Part shown: positions 1 through 10,035 of the stretch, in pieces | Numbering within the stretch: the first letter of the stretch is position 1 | Layout of the letters: each line of letters starts with the position of its first letter | Source of the DNA: Macquaria australasica | Taxonomy: Eukaryota; Chordata; Actinopteri; Centrarchiformes; Percichthyidae | Direction of reading: 5' to 3' | NCBI GenBank assembly: GCA_005408345.1 | Contig: SEMN01000141.1 | Coordinates: forward strand, 930,001 to 994,000 | Length of the DNA: 64,000 bases | Program-made: the position numbers and the translations under genes | The notes under the pieces: generated by a model | Told to the model about the DNA's origin: nothing | The model's database searches: none | What the model saw: only the letters and a program-made list of their open reading frames with translations

Positions 1-440
1 TGCTATCCAACTGAAGGATAGTACTATTTGTACTCATCCACCTTATCACCCCTCCCCCTCTGCATATCTCTCTTCAACCTCACGTCTCTGCCCCTCCACA
101 CCCCCCACCGCCCCTGTTTTATACTCACATGCTCCCTCCATCCCTCTGCAGTTCTCATCCTATTTTCACATCTCATCATCACATCCCAGTTTGCTTCATT
201 CCCATCAATAATGGAAGAGTTTTTGACTGGGTGAAAATAAACAACTGTCAGCCAATCAAGTGGGGGCTTACAGGCATTCCACCAGCTGCTGTCAGACCAA
301 TGGGAAAGGAGCTTTTGTGGCTCAAATGAGATCAGGAGTGAGTTGGTGCTCTGGAAAAGTAAATTATTCAGGTGCGATTTCCCCCTAAACTAGCACATCC
401 ATTTTTTTTCTGTCGGGGAGACCGGTGCATCGGAGGAAAC
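1..440. other. Non-coding stretch with two CCAAT boxes
   Basis: The first 200 bases are pyrimidine-rich. Two plus-strand CCAAT boxes lie at 252-256 and 297-301, 45 bases apart, beside G-rich runs. CCAAT boxes bind NF-Y, but no TATA box, CpG cluster or exon follows, so a promoter is not supported. Short open frames here are chance. Confidence 0.4.
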
Positions 441-700
441 ACTGTTTTCTCCATGCCGTGAAAGATTTAAAATGCAAATAGGCATTCACTGACAGCAGCA
501 CTCAGTCATAAATTGAAACACCCTTAAAGATAACTAAACACATGCAAATGAGCTGATTAGCTGAATATGCAAATTAATTCATTATTTGTAGAAGGAATTT
601 ATATGTTAATTGACACGGTGGCTCACTGTAAATTAATTATATATATTATACATAAAGTATAGAATAATCAATAGCAATGGATACAGATAAAAAGATAAGG
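440..700 (+). promoter_or_regulatory. AT-rich regulatory-like block with three octamer motifs
   Basis: The POU-factor octamer ATGCAAAT occurs perfectly three times on the same strand, at 472-479, 542-549 and 567-574. The last two are 25 bases apart. Between and after them are homeodomain-type TAAT cores, in GATTAG and TTAATT contexts. The block is unique sequence with no simple repeat until the TATATA stretch near 640. Octamers bind Oct/POU proteins (established). That this is a neural or developmental enhancer is inference; conservation was not tested. Confidence 0.4.
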
Positions 701-2150
701 ATAACAATTAGCTGCCATTAGTACGTCTCTGTCTCTCCCATTGATCTGACATATGGCACTGACCCAAGTTACAAATTGAAGAAATCTCATTCTAATGTTC
801 ATGAAGCTGAGCAGAGCTGCTCTGAATATCCACGTCAAAGCAGAATGCTGGCTCTGCAGTCAGAAAGAATGGGTAGGGGTGGGAGCACTGCTAGCTGTAA
901 GCTCTGTATGTTTCTCTCTCCCTCTCTCTCTTTCTCTCTTTCACTGTCTCTCACCCCCTTCTGTCTCTTGGCCCTCTGACCTGTGCAGGTCTCACGTTCC
1001 TGACTCCTCTCCCGGCAAGCAGCCGATCGATAGATGGATCTGACTTTACCCTGACTCAATAACCCCTCATGCACATCCTCTTCCTCTGAGGAGTGAGTGT
1101 GCTTGTGCGTGTTTGAGTGTGTGTGCCAGTAGAGGAAGGGTATGGGTCTGCATGTGCAAGTTTGTGCTTGCAAGGCATGGTTTTGGGTGTTTTTGGCAGA
1201 GCTGCGCGTGTGTGTATGTGTGTGTCTGTGTCTGCCAGCTCCAGTCTCTCACCCCAGGGCCTAGAAGTCACGGCAGTGAGAAAACAGATTGATTTCTCCC
1301 CTCCCACGCACAAACAATTAACTACACAGCGCTCAATTAGACACACGCTGGAGACGCCTTCAGACAAGCCTTTGCCTTGACCTGGGATCTGTTTCCTGCA
1401 AACCAACCTATAGTAATTCTTCATTCCTCCAACCGAGCATCAGAGGTGGGGAGAGTGGTGGGAGCCAGTGAGACAATAGTAGGAAGGTGTTTATGTGCCC
1501 TGCTCTAGCAAAATTAGCTCTTCCTGTTGTTCACGGCCTCTTCCTAGGATTATGTGTCCCAGCACTAAATGAGCCAAGATTATCTTTAATGATGTCGACG
1601 GTGTGCTTTTTCATTATCGCCAGCGTTCACACACTGCTCCACAGCTTGTGCCGCTAGCAGTGTAAGCTGAGTTAGGATGCTAATTTAAAGGCAGGGGAAT
1701 ACCAGTGGAGCGTGGAACCCTCTGTATCAGCCGCCCCATGTCCACCTTGGGGACCCATATCCACGTAACACATGTTGATCATCCAGTAAAGGACAAACAA
1801 GGTTGTCATTCCTCCGTCAGCTTTCTGTCACTTTTCATTTTTCCATGTGAAACACTCCAGCGAGCATGTCTTTCTCTGTATCTCTCTCCCTTTCCTTGAG
1901 CCAAGACATTTGTCAGAATTTCAACAGTGTCCTCCTACTGCTTCAGTAAACCGGGCTCTGTTTGTTGACTGCCTCAAAAATAGATGTCTATTGTCTATGT
2001 CTATTCAAGCAAATAAAATGCAAATAAAATGCAACTGCTATTTACTACCCTTGATTTTTACTCTACAGTCTGATTAATCCATCTGTGAATGTAATTAATT
2101 TCTCATCCATCATTCCATTTTCACTTTTCCTTTTTGAAAATACTGTAATT
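701..2150. other. Non-coding stretch, no gene seen
   Basis: Contains a (CT)n-rich tract near 905-955 and degenerate GT-rich sequence at 1090-1240. The remainder is unique sequence without splice-flanked open frames. One further octamer ATGCAAAT lies at 2018-2025. Open frames on both strands come from the low-complexity parts and are not supported as genes. Confidence 0.5.
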
Positions 2151-2155
2151 CATCC

Positions 2156-2340
2156 GAATCAGAATCGGGTTTATTGCCAAGTAGGTTTTCACATACAAGG
2201 GCTTTGCTTTGGTATTTTGGTGCATAACAATAAACATAGTAAGTGTGACAAAAGTCAAGAAATATAAATACAAAATCGAAAAAATCTGAAAAAATATTAT
2301 AAAAAGCACATACAATAATAATAATAATATCAAGTGATTC
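2156..2340 (+). mobile_element. Retroelement 3' tail fragment, copy A
   Basis: Starts with a GAATCAG-type motif followed by TTTATTGCCAAGTAGGTTTT and then a decayed A/T-rich tail. About 41 bases (2160-2200) match copy B at 24564-24604 with two differences. A second shared block, ACAATAAACATAGTAAG, lies at 2227-2243. Sequences of this type are common 3' ends of teleost non-LTR retroelements or their SINE partners (from general knowledge; the exact family is not assigned). No coding part remains. The ORFs drawn across it are not genes. Confidence 0.6.
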
Positions 2341-2595
2341 TTGCAATTCTAATGAATTATCAAATTTGCAACAAATGCACTGAACAAATGAATAATCCTA
2401 TGTGCAGATAGATGTGAGTATTTCTTATTAAAAAGTAGGAAAAACAGGTCATCAGCACATTAAAATTGAGCTGTGACAATTATTTCCACAGATGCTGGCG
2501 TTGACGTTAATTGTGATCCACTGCCGCATGGCTAAGTCATTCCAGGCTCTAAGTGTGTCATTCATAACACGGGCTAAGGGAGATAATAGAATTTG

Positions 2596-2598
<3 letters not shown>

Positions 2599-2626
<28 letters not shown>

Positions 2627-2676
2627 TTATGAAAGACAGACAGGAGAAAGAGCAAATGAGAGAGAGAGAGAGAAAG
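2599..2676 (+). repeat. (GT)14 followed by (GA)n microsatellite
   Basis: A pure (GT)14 array runs from 2599 to 2626. A short (GA)n array follows after about 30 bases, near 2658-2674. Both are simple sequence repeats likely to vary in length. Confidence 0.9.
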
Positions 2677-2784
2677 AAGAATTCATAGAAGTACAAGCTC
2701 CAGTGAGTGTTAACATTTCTAATTATCTCACTGTCACGTCTGGAGGGTAAGAAGATAACACCTGAAGTCAACAGGGTGGCAGAG

Positions 2785-2850
2785 TGGGCATACACACATA
2801 CAGAGTACACACACACACTCACACACAAACAGTCCCACAACCTCACACAC
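2785..2850 (+). repeat. Imperfect (CA)n tract
   Basis: CA dinucleotides interrupted by TACAGAG, CTC and AAAC. This is a decayed microsatellite. The cysteine- or histidine-rich frames across it are artefacts of the repeat. Confidence 0.7.
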
Positions 2851-4219
2851 CTCCCACCTCCTGCACCTCCATGCTAGGCCCTCAGATTTGTCTCTCTCTG
2901 CATGACTGCCTCCACCTCTCACTCTTCTTTTTCTATCTTTTCCTAATTTTTATTCTCCCTCTTTGTTGCACTCACACTCTCTGTGTGACGTATATGTGAG
3001 GTCCAGCTTGTGGACTCTCCCCTGTTTACTTACGTATGCACTGATGTCAAGGCGCTGCGCTCGTCTCACCCCTGCTGCCCTTACGTGCAGGAAAGGCCAG
3101 CAATACGTTGCGTGTTTCCACTGATGTTTATCCTTGTCATGCCTATTGAACACAACGCTATTTGATATTAAATCCCATGCTGAGGGGCTAGCTGGTTGCT
3201 CCACTGATCAGATAAGCACCAGAGGGAAGGAGGGTGGATTTAACTGGTTTTAGTAATCACAAGAGTCCATCCTCCCTCCTCTATCCATGCTACTGTACAT
3301 CCCAGCTGAGGGATTTGCATTAATACTGTAGGCTACTTTGGACTCTGCTACCATATAAACCCCTTTTTCTATATAGCCCAAGACATAATATGATATTTCA
3401 CAGTATAGCACTGCATTAGTACTATAGCTGTACCACCATAGCCAACCTGCTATATTCTACAACTCGCTTAAGGGCTGATGAAATATTCACAGACCTGAGT
3501 GTTACAGCAATATCTGGTGTTGTGAAGCTTTTTAAGGTCAACCTTTACCGAGACTCTCTCTTGGCAACCTGTCCTGTTTCCCCTCTGATGCCCTGCAGAG
3601 GGCCTTTCGGTAGTGACAGCCATTCTCCTGAGACTTCCTTCTCCCTGTCACCGAGCCATCCGCCACCCCTCTGGCCTGCTAACCGCAAGTGGTGTGAAAG
3701 CTGGGAACATTTCCACTATAGGTCTGGGTCAGGGTGACTCACTGGGTGCTAGAGACGTGGCTTGCGCTCTCTGAGACTGTTTAAAATTATAGAGGCATTC
3801 ACACAGAGGAGAGCCTTGAAATATTAATCACATTAGAATTAACAGAGCTGTCAATCACACCAGATACAGTACATTGCCATCGTGCCCTAACTGCGTGGGC
3901 TCCAATGTCACTCCCATCATCTGAAAAGTGAAACAAAGACAGAAATGCCAATTTTCTCCACAAGACATCTACAGTAAACACACCGAAAGCAAAGATATGT
4001 GTACTAGACGGCTCTGCCATGAATAAAGAAGGAGCTTGTATACAGGCCAACAATTCGTGCTTGTCAGTGAAGAAGTACAAACACAACGCTTCCCACATTT
4101 ACAGGCACACAAATCACAACAGCCTGGTTTCAGTGACCCAGCATCCTGGTCAGCAGCACAGTTCGCCCCCTCATGCCTCATCATCCAATCCACTGACACT
4201 CACATAGCTATGGCCTGAT
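2851..4219. other. Non-coding stretch, no gene seen
   Basis: Unique sequence with a T/C-rich patch at 2890-2980 and an AT-rich segment at 3790-3850. No open frame is flanked by convincing splice sites, and there is no CpG cluster or recognisable repeat family. Confidence 0.5.
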
Positions 4220-4450
4220 AGTCTGCTCTGTGGCCCAACTAGCCAGCTTTACCAGCACAGAGGTCCAATGTGATTCATGGCATTTACCCCTCCCAGCTCC
4301 CATAGAACCCAAAGCTCTGTTGCTGTGACATCACAGCCAGGGCCCTGATTGGTCACCAGATGGCTGCCCTGATTGGATTCTAGCCCAAACTGTGCGGGCT
4401 GAATCACTGGCTTAGTGCTGCTCTGGATACTGATCCAGCCCACCTGCGCT
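4220..4450. promoter_or_regulatory. Block with duplicated CCCTGATTGG boxes
   Basis: The decamer CCCTGATTGG, which contains an inverted CCAAT box, occurs at 4343-4352 and again at 4367-4376, exactly 24 bases apart. Between them TCACCAGATGGCTG (4353-4366) fits the CTCF core at 12 of 14 positions. A TGACATCA CRE-like site lies just upstream, at 4327-4334. Phased CCAAT boxes are typical NF-Y targets (established). No exon or CpG island is attached, so enhancer or insulator use is inference. Confidence 0.4.
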
Positions 4451-4459
4451 GCCCAGCAA

Positions 4460-4510
<51 letters not shown>
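4460..4510 (+). repeat. (CA)n microsatellite
   Basis: About 49 bases of CA dinucleotide with one AAA interruption, ending in CATATA. Confidence 0.9.
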
Positions 4511-4514
<4 letters not shown>

Positions 4515-6100
4515 GCCCACACTTTCAGACAGGGACACATGCACATACGCAAAGACGCACTCACAGAAGTATCAATGACATTCAATTAAACATGTTCATT
4601 CATAAAAATAAGTCACTTAACTGCCAACAACTACACCTTCCTCCTCTTAATCTGTCTTTACCTTTTATATGTCTTGTCAATTGATTTTAAAGTGCCCCTT
4701 TTTGAAGATTATGGCCCTTTAAAATCTAAGTGCCCTTGTTTAACTTAGCTTAAACGACTCTCCCTCTTTGCTTCGTGGGTTAGGCCCCATTTCAACATTT
4801 CTGAGCACTGTCCTGGGAGACATAAAGCGAACGAGAAAGCAAGGGCATTCAAAGAGAGAGAGAGAGTGGGAGAGTGAAAGAGAGGTTTGCTGTGCTATGT
4901 GTCAGTCGCTGAGTGTACCAAGGCTTTTACGCATGTATCTACTTTCGCTCACTGTCTCTGTTCGGCTACGTGACGCAATAAGTAGCTCTTAAGTGCAGGC
5001 ATTCTCTTTTAAATACACTACAAATGGACGTTAGCTTCTACTTGAGCCTTGAGAGGCACTCCTGAAGCTTTCTTGATTGAGACATGAAACCAGAGCACTC
5101 CTCTATTCCCTCCCCTTCCTGCATTCCCAAAAGGATGCCTGCAGCGCATCTCTCTAAAGATACCCCTGGCACACACATCCGCACCAAACACAGTTCCCTG
5201 AGGACAGCTGCAGGCATACTGCAGTGTCCGTCCGTACAACCAGACCTCCACTCCATTTCTGGTGAGTCCCAGATATGCACAACACTTTTGAAACAGTCGC
5301 ATCACTGTCGTCACTTATTTCAGTCCTGCAAATCCTCATCAGAATTTTTCTTCTCTGTTCTCTATCTTCTGTTTTCTTTATGCACTTTAGTCTCACTCTC
5401 TCCCCTGTTTCCTGTTGTATCGGCAGGCTGATCAAACACTTGCATCTGCGGCTTTTTCAATCCCTCCAGAAGCGAAAGAAAGAGCTGCACAACCCTCTCA
5501 TAAGCCCAAAGGAAACAGAAGCACAACATTTGGCAGTGGGACAGACCCCCTGCTGCACCTGTGCCTGTTCAGGCAGATCAGTATTTAGCTGGGGCCGCCT
5601 GCTGCCCCGGGGACAATGAGACGGGATGGATGGATGGACCGAGGATTTGAGAGGAGGACTTGGACACCGTTCCCCACCCTGTGTGCCAGCGTTACGGGTC
5701 GAGTGGACCAAATGTCTACTCACTGGCACTAACACACAGCTGTTTGGTGATCTGCCTTTGGGCCAGCCCCACACAGACACACATGTGAAGAGGAACACAT
5801 TCAACATCTTGTCCAACATTGCCATCTCCTCTTTTTCTCTAAACTATAAAACAAGAAAGGGGGAAAAGGAGGTTGTATAGGGAGGGATGGGATTGAAATT
5901 ATGGCCACAGTTAACAAGAACTCGTAATTAACAGACAGTAATTGATTTGAAATAGCTATATGCAGAAAGTAACACATTAGAAACTGTAACCACTACAATG
6001 TACCTCCATCTACACCACCTTGCTTTGCATTTCAATGCATGCTGGCAAGGCTTCAGACTTGTCTCATGCTCTTTCCCCAAGGTCGTCATTACAACAAGCT
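4511..6100. other. Non-coding stretch, no gene seen
   Basis: Contains a short (GA)n run near 4855-4885 and otherwise unique sequence. Overlapping frames on both strands between 5018 and 5620 look peptide-like in places but have weak or misplaced splice signals. The only good plus donor, CTG|GTGAGT near 5261, has no matching acceptor in frame. Confidence 0.4.
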
Positions 6101-6340
6101 TCGCTCTACATTCAGAGAGAAACCATCTCTCCTGGTGCCGAACACTCCCTCATCCCTCCCCTCTAATATTTAAGAAAGCTGTTGATCACACCTGTTCCCG
6201 CTCCATCCTTGGATGTGGGAATCACGATGAAGGGAATGGCACCGAATGTGTTATCTGCTTAGGAGCTATGACGCTGCGTTTCTATGGCAACACTCCACCC
6301 GGTGTTACAGTCACTTTGCTGTCTTTTCTTTCACTGCAAG
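6101..6340 (+). promoter_or_regulatory. Unique block with a consensus X-box
   Basis: GTTTCTATGGCAAC at 6278-6291 fits the RFX X-box consensus at every defined position. Neighbouring sequence is balanced in base composition and free of repeats. RFX proteins bind this motif in cilia and neuronal genes (established). The long open frame at 5998-6504 runs through here, but it lacks splice signals and recognisable domains, so I do not call it a gene. Confidence 0.35.
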
Positions 6341-6539
6341 CTATTCTTCAAGACCGTCTGGGTCCTGTAAAAAGGGCCAACCAGAATGGACTAAGGAAAG
6401 GGAGCCAGGAAAAGAGGGCAGGCTCAAGTCTCCCATGTAGGCACCTGATATTGTTTTGTATGAGTATATTTTCCCCTAATGTTTTGTTTTCTCTCACACC
6501 TTAGCTATTAAGGCTGACATGAAGAATTTGGGGATGCTC

Positions 6540-6740
6540 CCGTGCTGTTCAATACCCATGTTTAGAGCTTATTATTCACAAAGGAAGATTTAATTCATGA
6601 ATCCATTCTCCTATTGACTAAGAGCTACGTTTACCTAATTATGCACAAAACAGACATTCATCAGAGTGGCATTTGTTTATGCCTATGTTTCCTCTTGAAT
6701 AAATGAACATAGGAGCATGTGGTGAGGCAGTAACACCCTC
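6540..6740. promoter_or_regulatory. Conserved-element-like AT-rich block
   Basis: Unique sequence with repeated homeodomain-like cores (TTATTA, TTAATTCATGAAT, CTAATTATGCA) and no simple repeats. It resembles vertebrate conserved non-coding elements by texture only. Alignment to other fish genomes would decide. Confidence 0.3.
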
Positions 6741-7099
6741 CCCTGGGAGTCTGGTTTCCTGCAGGGACGTCAAACTGCATGGTGACAAACTGTTGTTCTG
6801 ATCGATATGACACATTATTGATCATTCGCTGATGATCAATGTCTCCTCCTTGTCTGTATCATTATTGCAACAAGTGACATTAATGAGCCCTGTGCTCCCA
6901 TTATCCCGGCTTATATGTACTCTCCCACACCTTGTATTTTGCACTCACACATACCATATGCTCTCAGGAACACAGAGGGAACTACAATACCTAATGTGTC
7001 ATTTACTTTATTAGATCATGACGTGCAAGAAATCACACGTGTGTTCGCATGATTGCACAAAAGGCAGAAATCTTGCCGTGGAGTCTGTAGCAGAATGAT

Positions 7100-7935
7100 A
7101 AACTGGACCTCTGTCCACACAGGGGAGAGATGGAGAGTGAGAGCCGCAGAAGGAGAGGCAAGATGAGAGGGGAGGCTAGAGAATAAAAGACCAGTGGAGA
7201 TGTACACTAGCTGTATCACTCTCTCCCTCTTTCCCTCTGGCTCTGGAGCTTTGCTGGAGAGAGGGGAAGGAGAAAGAGTTTGAGTGAATGAGAGTCAGAG
7301 ACGAGAGACTGACCAGTCTCTGAGGCTACAAAGGACTAAGTGGGAATGGGGGTGCAGTAAAAAGGCAAAGCTGGGCACAGACGACCACCTTACCAACTCC
7401 TTTCCCCTTGTAACTCCACCACTGCATAAAAACACATACACAGACATAGTGAGGGCGTAAAACAGACAGTAATGGAGACATGAGGAGAAAAGACAAGAGA
7501 GACAGCAGCGCAGAGGGGAGCCTGATGGGAAAAGACAAAGAGGGGAGGGAGGGAGGGATGAGGAGGGAGATCGAGCACATAAAAGAGTTGTAATTTGCCT
7601 AACGAAAGAAGAGAGTGACAGATAGTAGAAAATTAGTATGTTGAGGGGAGGAGAAAATGATGGGCTAGGGAGCGTGTTGGTGGGTTAGAAAAGGTGTAAG
7701 GAGAAACAGAGCACGGATGAAAATGGGAGAAGGTCAGAGATGCAAATGCAGGAGGAGACAAAGAAAAGAAAGTGAGAATAGTGTGTGAATGTGAGAGCTA
7801 CTGGGCCAGGGATGAAACTCAAAGGGACATAACCAGAGGGATAGAAAGATGGCAGCGCAGAGTGAAAGGGGAGCTGATGAAGATGGAGGAGGGCTGAAGT
7901 GGGGAGGGTGGTCTTTAATCAAAATGTTTTTCAAT
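7100..7935 (+). other. Purine-rich domain (plus strand G+A)
   Basis: For about 830 bases the plus strand is dominated by GA, GGA and GGGAGG runs. The minus-strand frames across it translate to Ser/Leu/Pro-rich low-complexity peptides and are not genes. Such polypurine stretches can form triplex DNA. Confidence 0.6.
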
Positions 7936-8219
7936 TAATTTTACAATTAGGGCGCTGCTCGTTAGCTTTGGCACACACAAGAGATGACATTGCTAGCAGT
8001 GCTATGCGTGTCATTAATATAATGATGACAGATTGGCGCTCCTGTGGGACTGCCTCTGCTTCGTGACAGCTGGGCCCTCCAAACAACGTCACCTGACCAG
8101 CATGACATCACCTAACCTCATTCAACATGGCTGCCAGTGGTACACGGGACATGGCCAGTACACAACAGCTACTGCACACCCACTTGGCTCTGCCAGGAAG
8201 GGCAATGACACAGACAGAA

Positions 8220-8960
8220 AGCTGCTCCTTTCCTTCTCCCTCCCACCATCCCTCCCTTCGTCATTCATACAAGGACATATACGACCAAACAGTGAAAGGA
8301 AATAAACTCCCGCCCACCTTTTTACAAAAAAAAAATGCCCAAGGTGCACTTGTGTTACGGTATTGTACTGTATATTGTCTCACTGACAATCAATCACTTG
8401 AGGAGCAGAGCACGCGCACACACACATTCACACACACACACACACACACACACATCCGCATACCACACACTGCTGGAGCCTGACTCTCTTATACACTGTT
8501 GTCATGGCAACCCCATTAAGGGAGGACACTCAGGCTGCAACTCTGGTGAAATCAGCCTGTCTCTCTTCTACCTCTCCCTCTCTGTCTTTCTTTCTTTCTT
8601 TCTTTCAACACACATCTTCCTTTTCTTTCACTGCTAGCCATTTCTATTTGTCTCCCTGCATTACTTTCTCTTTCTCGCCCATTGTCCTTCTCCTTCTATC
8701 CTTGCATCACCTTTGGCGCACCTCTCTGCCCGTCTTTCTCCATTACTGTGCTACGTTTTCATCTTCTCACCTCCCGCCTCCCACTTCCCAGGTGAATGTA
8801 AATATGTCATCTCACTTCTCAAACCCTCATCGTGTTTATATCTTTGACTTTTGTTTGGTCTCCACCCACACATTCTGAGGACCTCTTTGTCTGTTTGTCT
8901 GTCTCTCTGCCTGTCTGTCTCTCTCTCCAATCCATCCTTAGAGACACAGAATACATTTGT
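8220..8960 (+). repeat. Pyrimidine-rich domain with CA and TTTC arrays
   Basis: The strand bias flips here: the plus strand becomes C+T-rich. It contains a (CA)n array at about 8415-8454, a (CTTT)5 array at 8585-8606 and CTGT/CTCT runs at 8890-8930. A near-palindromic X-box, GTTGTCATGGCAAC, sits at 8498-8511. No coding region is supported. Confidence 0.6.
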
Positions 8961-9739
8961 GATTGAGGCAGCACCTCTCTTCTTGTGCCCTCACCAATTA
9001 AAGGGGAGATTTACAGGGGGAATCAGTCAGAGGGCAGCCTTGGAGGACAACTTTAATAAGGGCTCCGTGCTGCACCACTCTCTTTTTCATGCTCTCTCTC
9101 CCTCTCTCTTAGGAAGATGGCTTGCCATTTAGCAGGTGCCACGACAGGAGACAGGAGAAACAGGTTACATGATAACCCCTCCCTGACAGGAACATTAAAC
9201 AGTGGCCCAGCTGTTAAAAGCCAGCCAACCAACAATGATCAATGCCAATTTGTGGGTGCCCCAACCCAGTTAAAATAATCACATAAAAGCGAGCTCTAGA
9301 ACTTAGCTGCTAAGCCAGACATTATTCAAGCTCATGCCTTGAGACTCAGCTGCCACATTAGTTCCAGCAGCCATCCCATCCATCTTGTAGCTCACTAGCA
9401 GTTGGTGGGCCCACTGTGTAGCTTCACAACTTCATGATATTAATGACACGCCTTAACAAATAATGGCTTGTTGTTTAGAAACTGTGCCAGTTCAGAAAAG
9501 ATTGCTATAGAAACGCTACAATCCTCCCATGCCTTCATACTTATTGCTGTTAGTGCTCATCCCTATGGGCCACCTGTTTGCCACAAGCCAGGCCTCAATC
9601 CCCACCCATCCTGATCCGCTTCAACCCACTTGATGAGCTAGATAACACAGTATGGTGGAGAGCACACGCAGGATGCCCCCCAGAGAAATAATCTGGAGAT
9701 TCAACGAGCGAATACGGAGGATAAGCAGCAGGACCCAGG
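8961..9739. other. Non-coding stretch, no gene seen
   Basis: Mostly unique sequence with a short CT-rich patch at 9080-9110. The part from 9240 to 9560 is AT-balanced and repeat-free. A minus-strand frame over 9595-9760 looks peptide-like but continues into polypyrimidine sequence without usable splice sites. Confidence 0.4.
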
Positions 9740-10035
9740 GCTAGCAGACGGCCTGCATGATGAGAAGAGAAGGAGAATAAAAGAAAGAGGGACAGAGATG
9801 GAGAGAAAAAGACAATTGGAGACAACATAGGGAGTGAGTAAAGGAAGGGGAGGTGGCTGAATGAAAAGGAGATGGAGAGGGAAGGGTAGAGCAAGTGGGG
9901 GGTAGTCTTCATTAAAGGAGGCAGAAAGGAGAGAGCGAGAGCGAGGGATGTGAGATGTAGGAAGTGAGTAGGTGGTAGGATGTGAGGGGTTGAGAGTGAA
10001 GAGGAAGGGAGGAGCGGGCATTAGAGGGAGACTGA
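9740..10035 (+). other. Purine-rich domain
   Basis: About 300 bases of GA-, GGAG- and AAAG-rich sequence on the plus strand. The two minus-strand frames over it are Leu/Ser/Pro-rich shadows of the polypyrimidine strand. Confidence 0.6.

Noticed and set aside
5998..6504. 168-codon plus-strand ORF, the longest in the window
   Set aside because: No splice signals, domains or recognisable sequence. Its length is within chance for 64 kb read in six frames.
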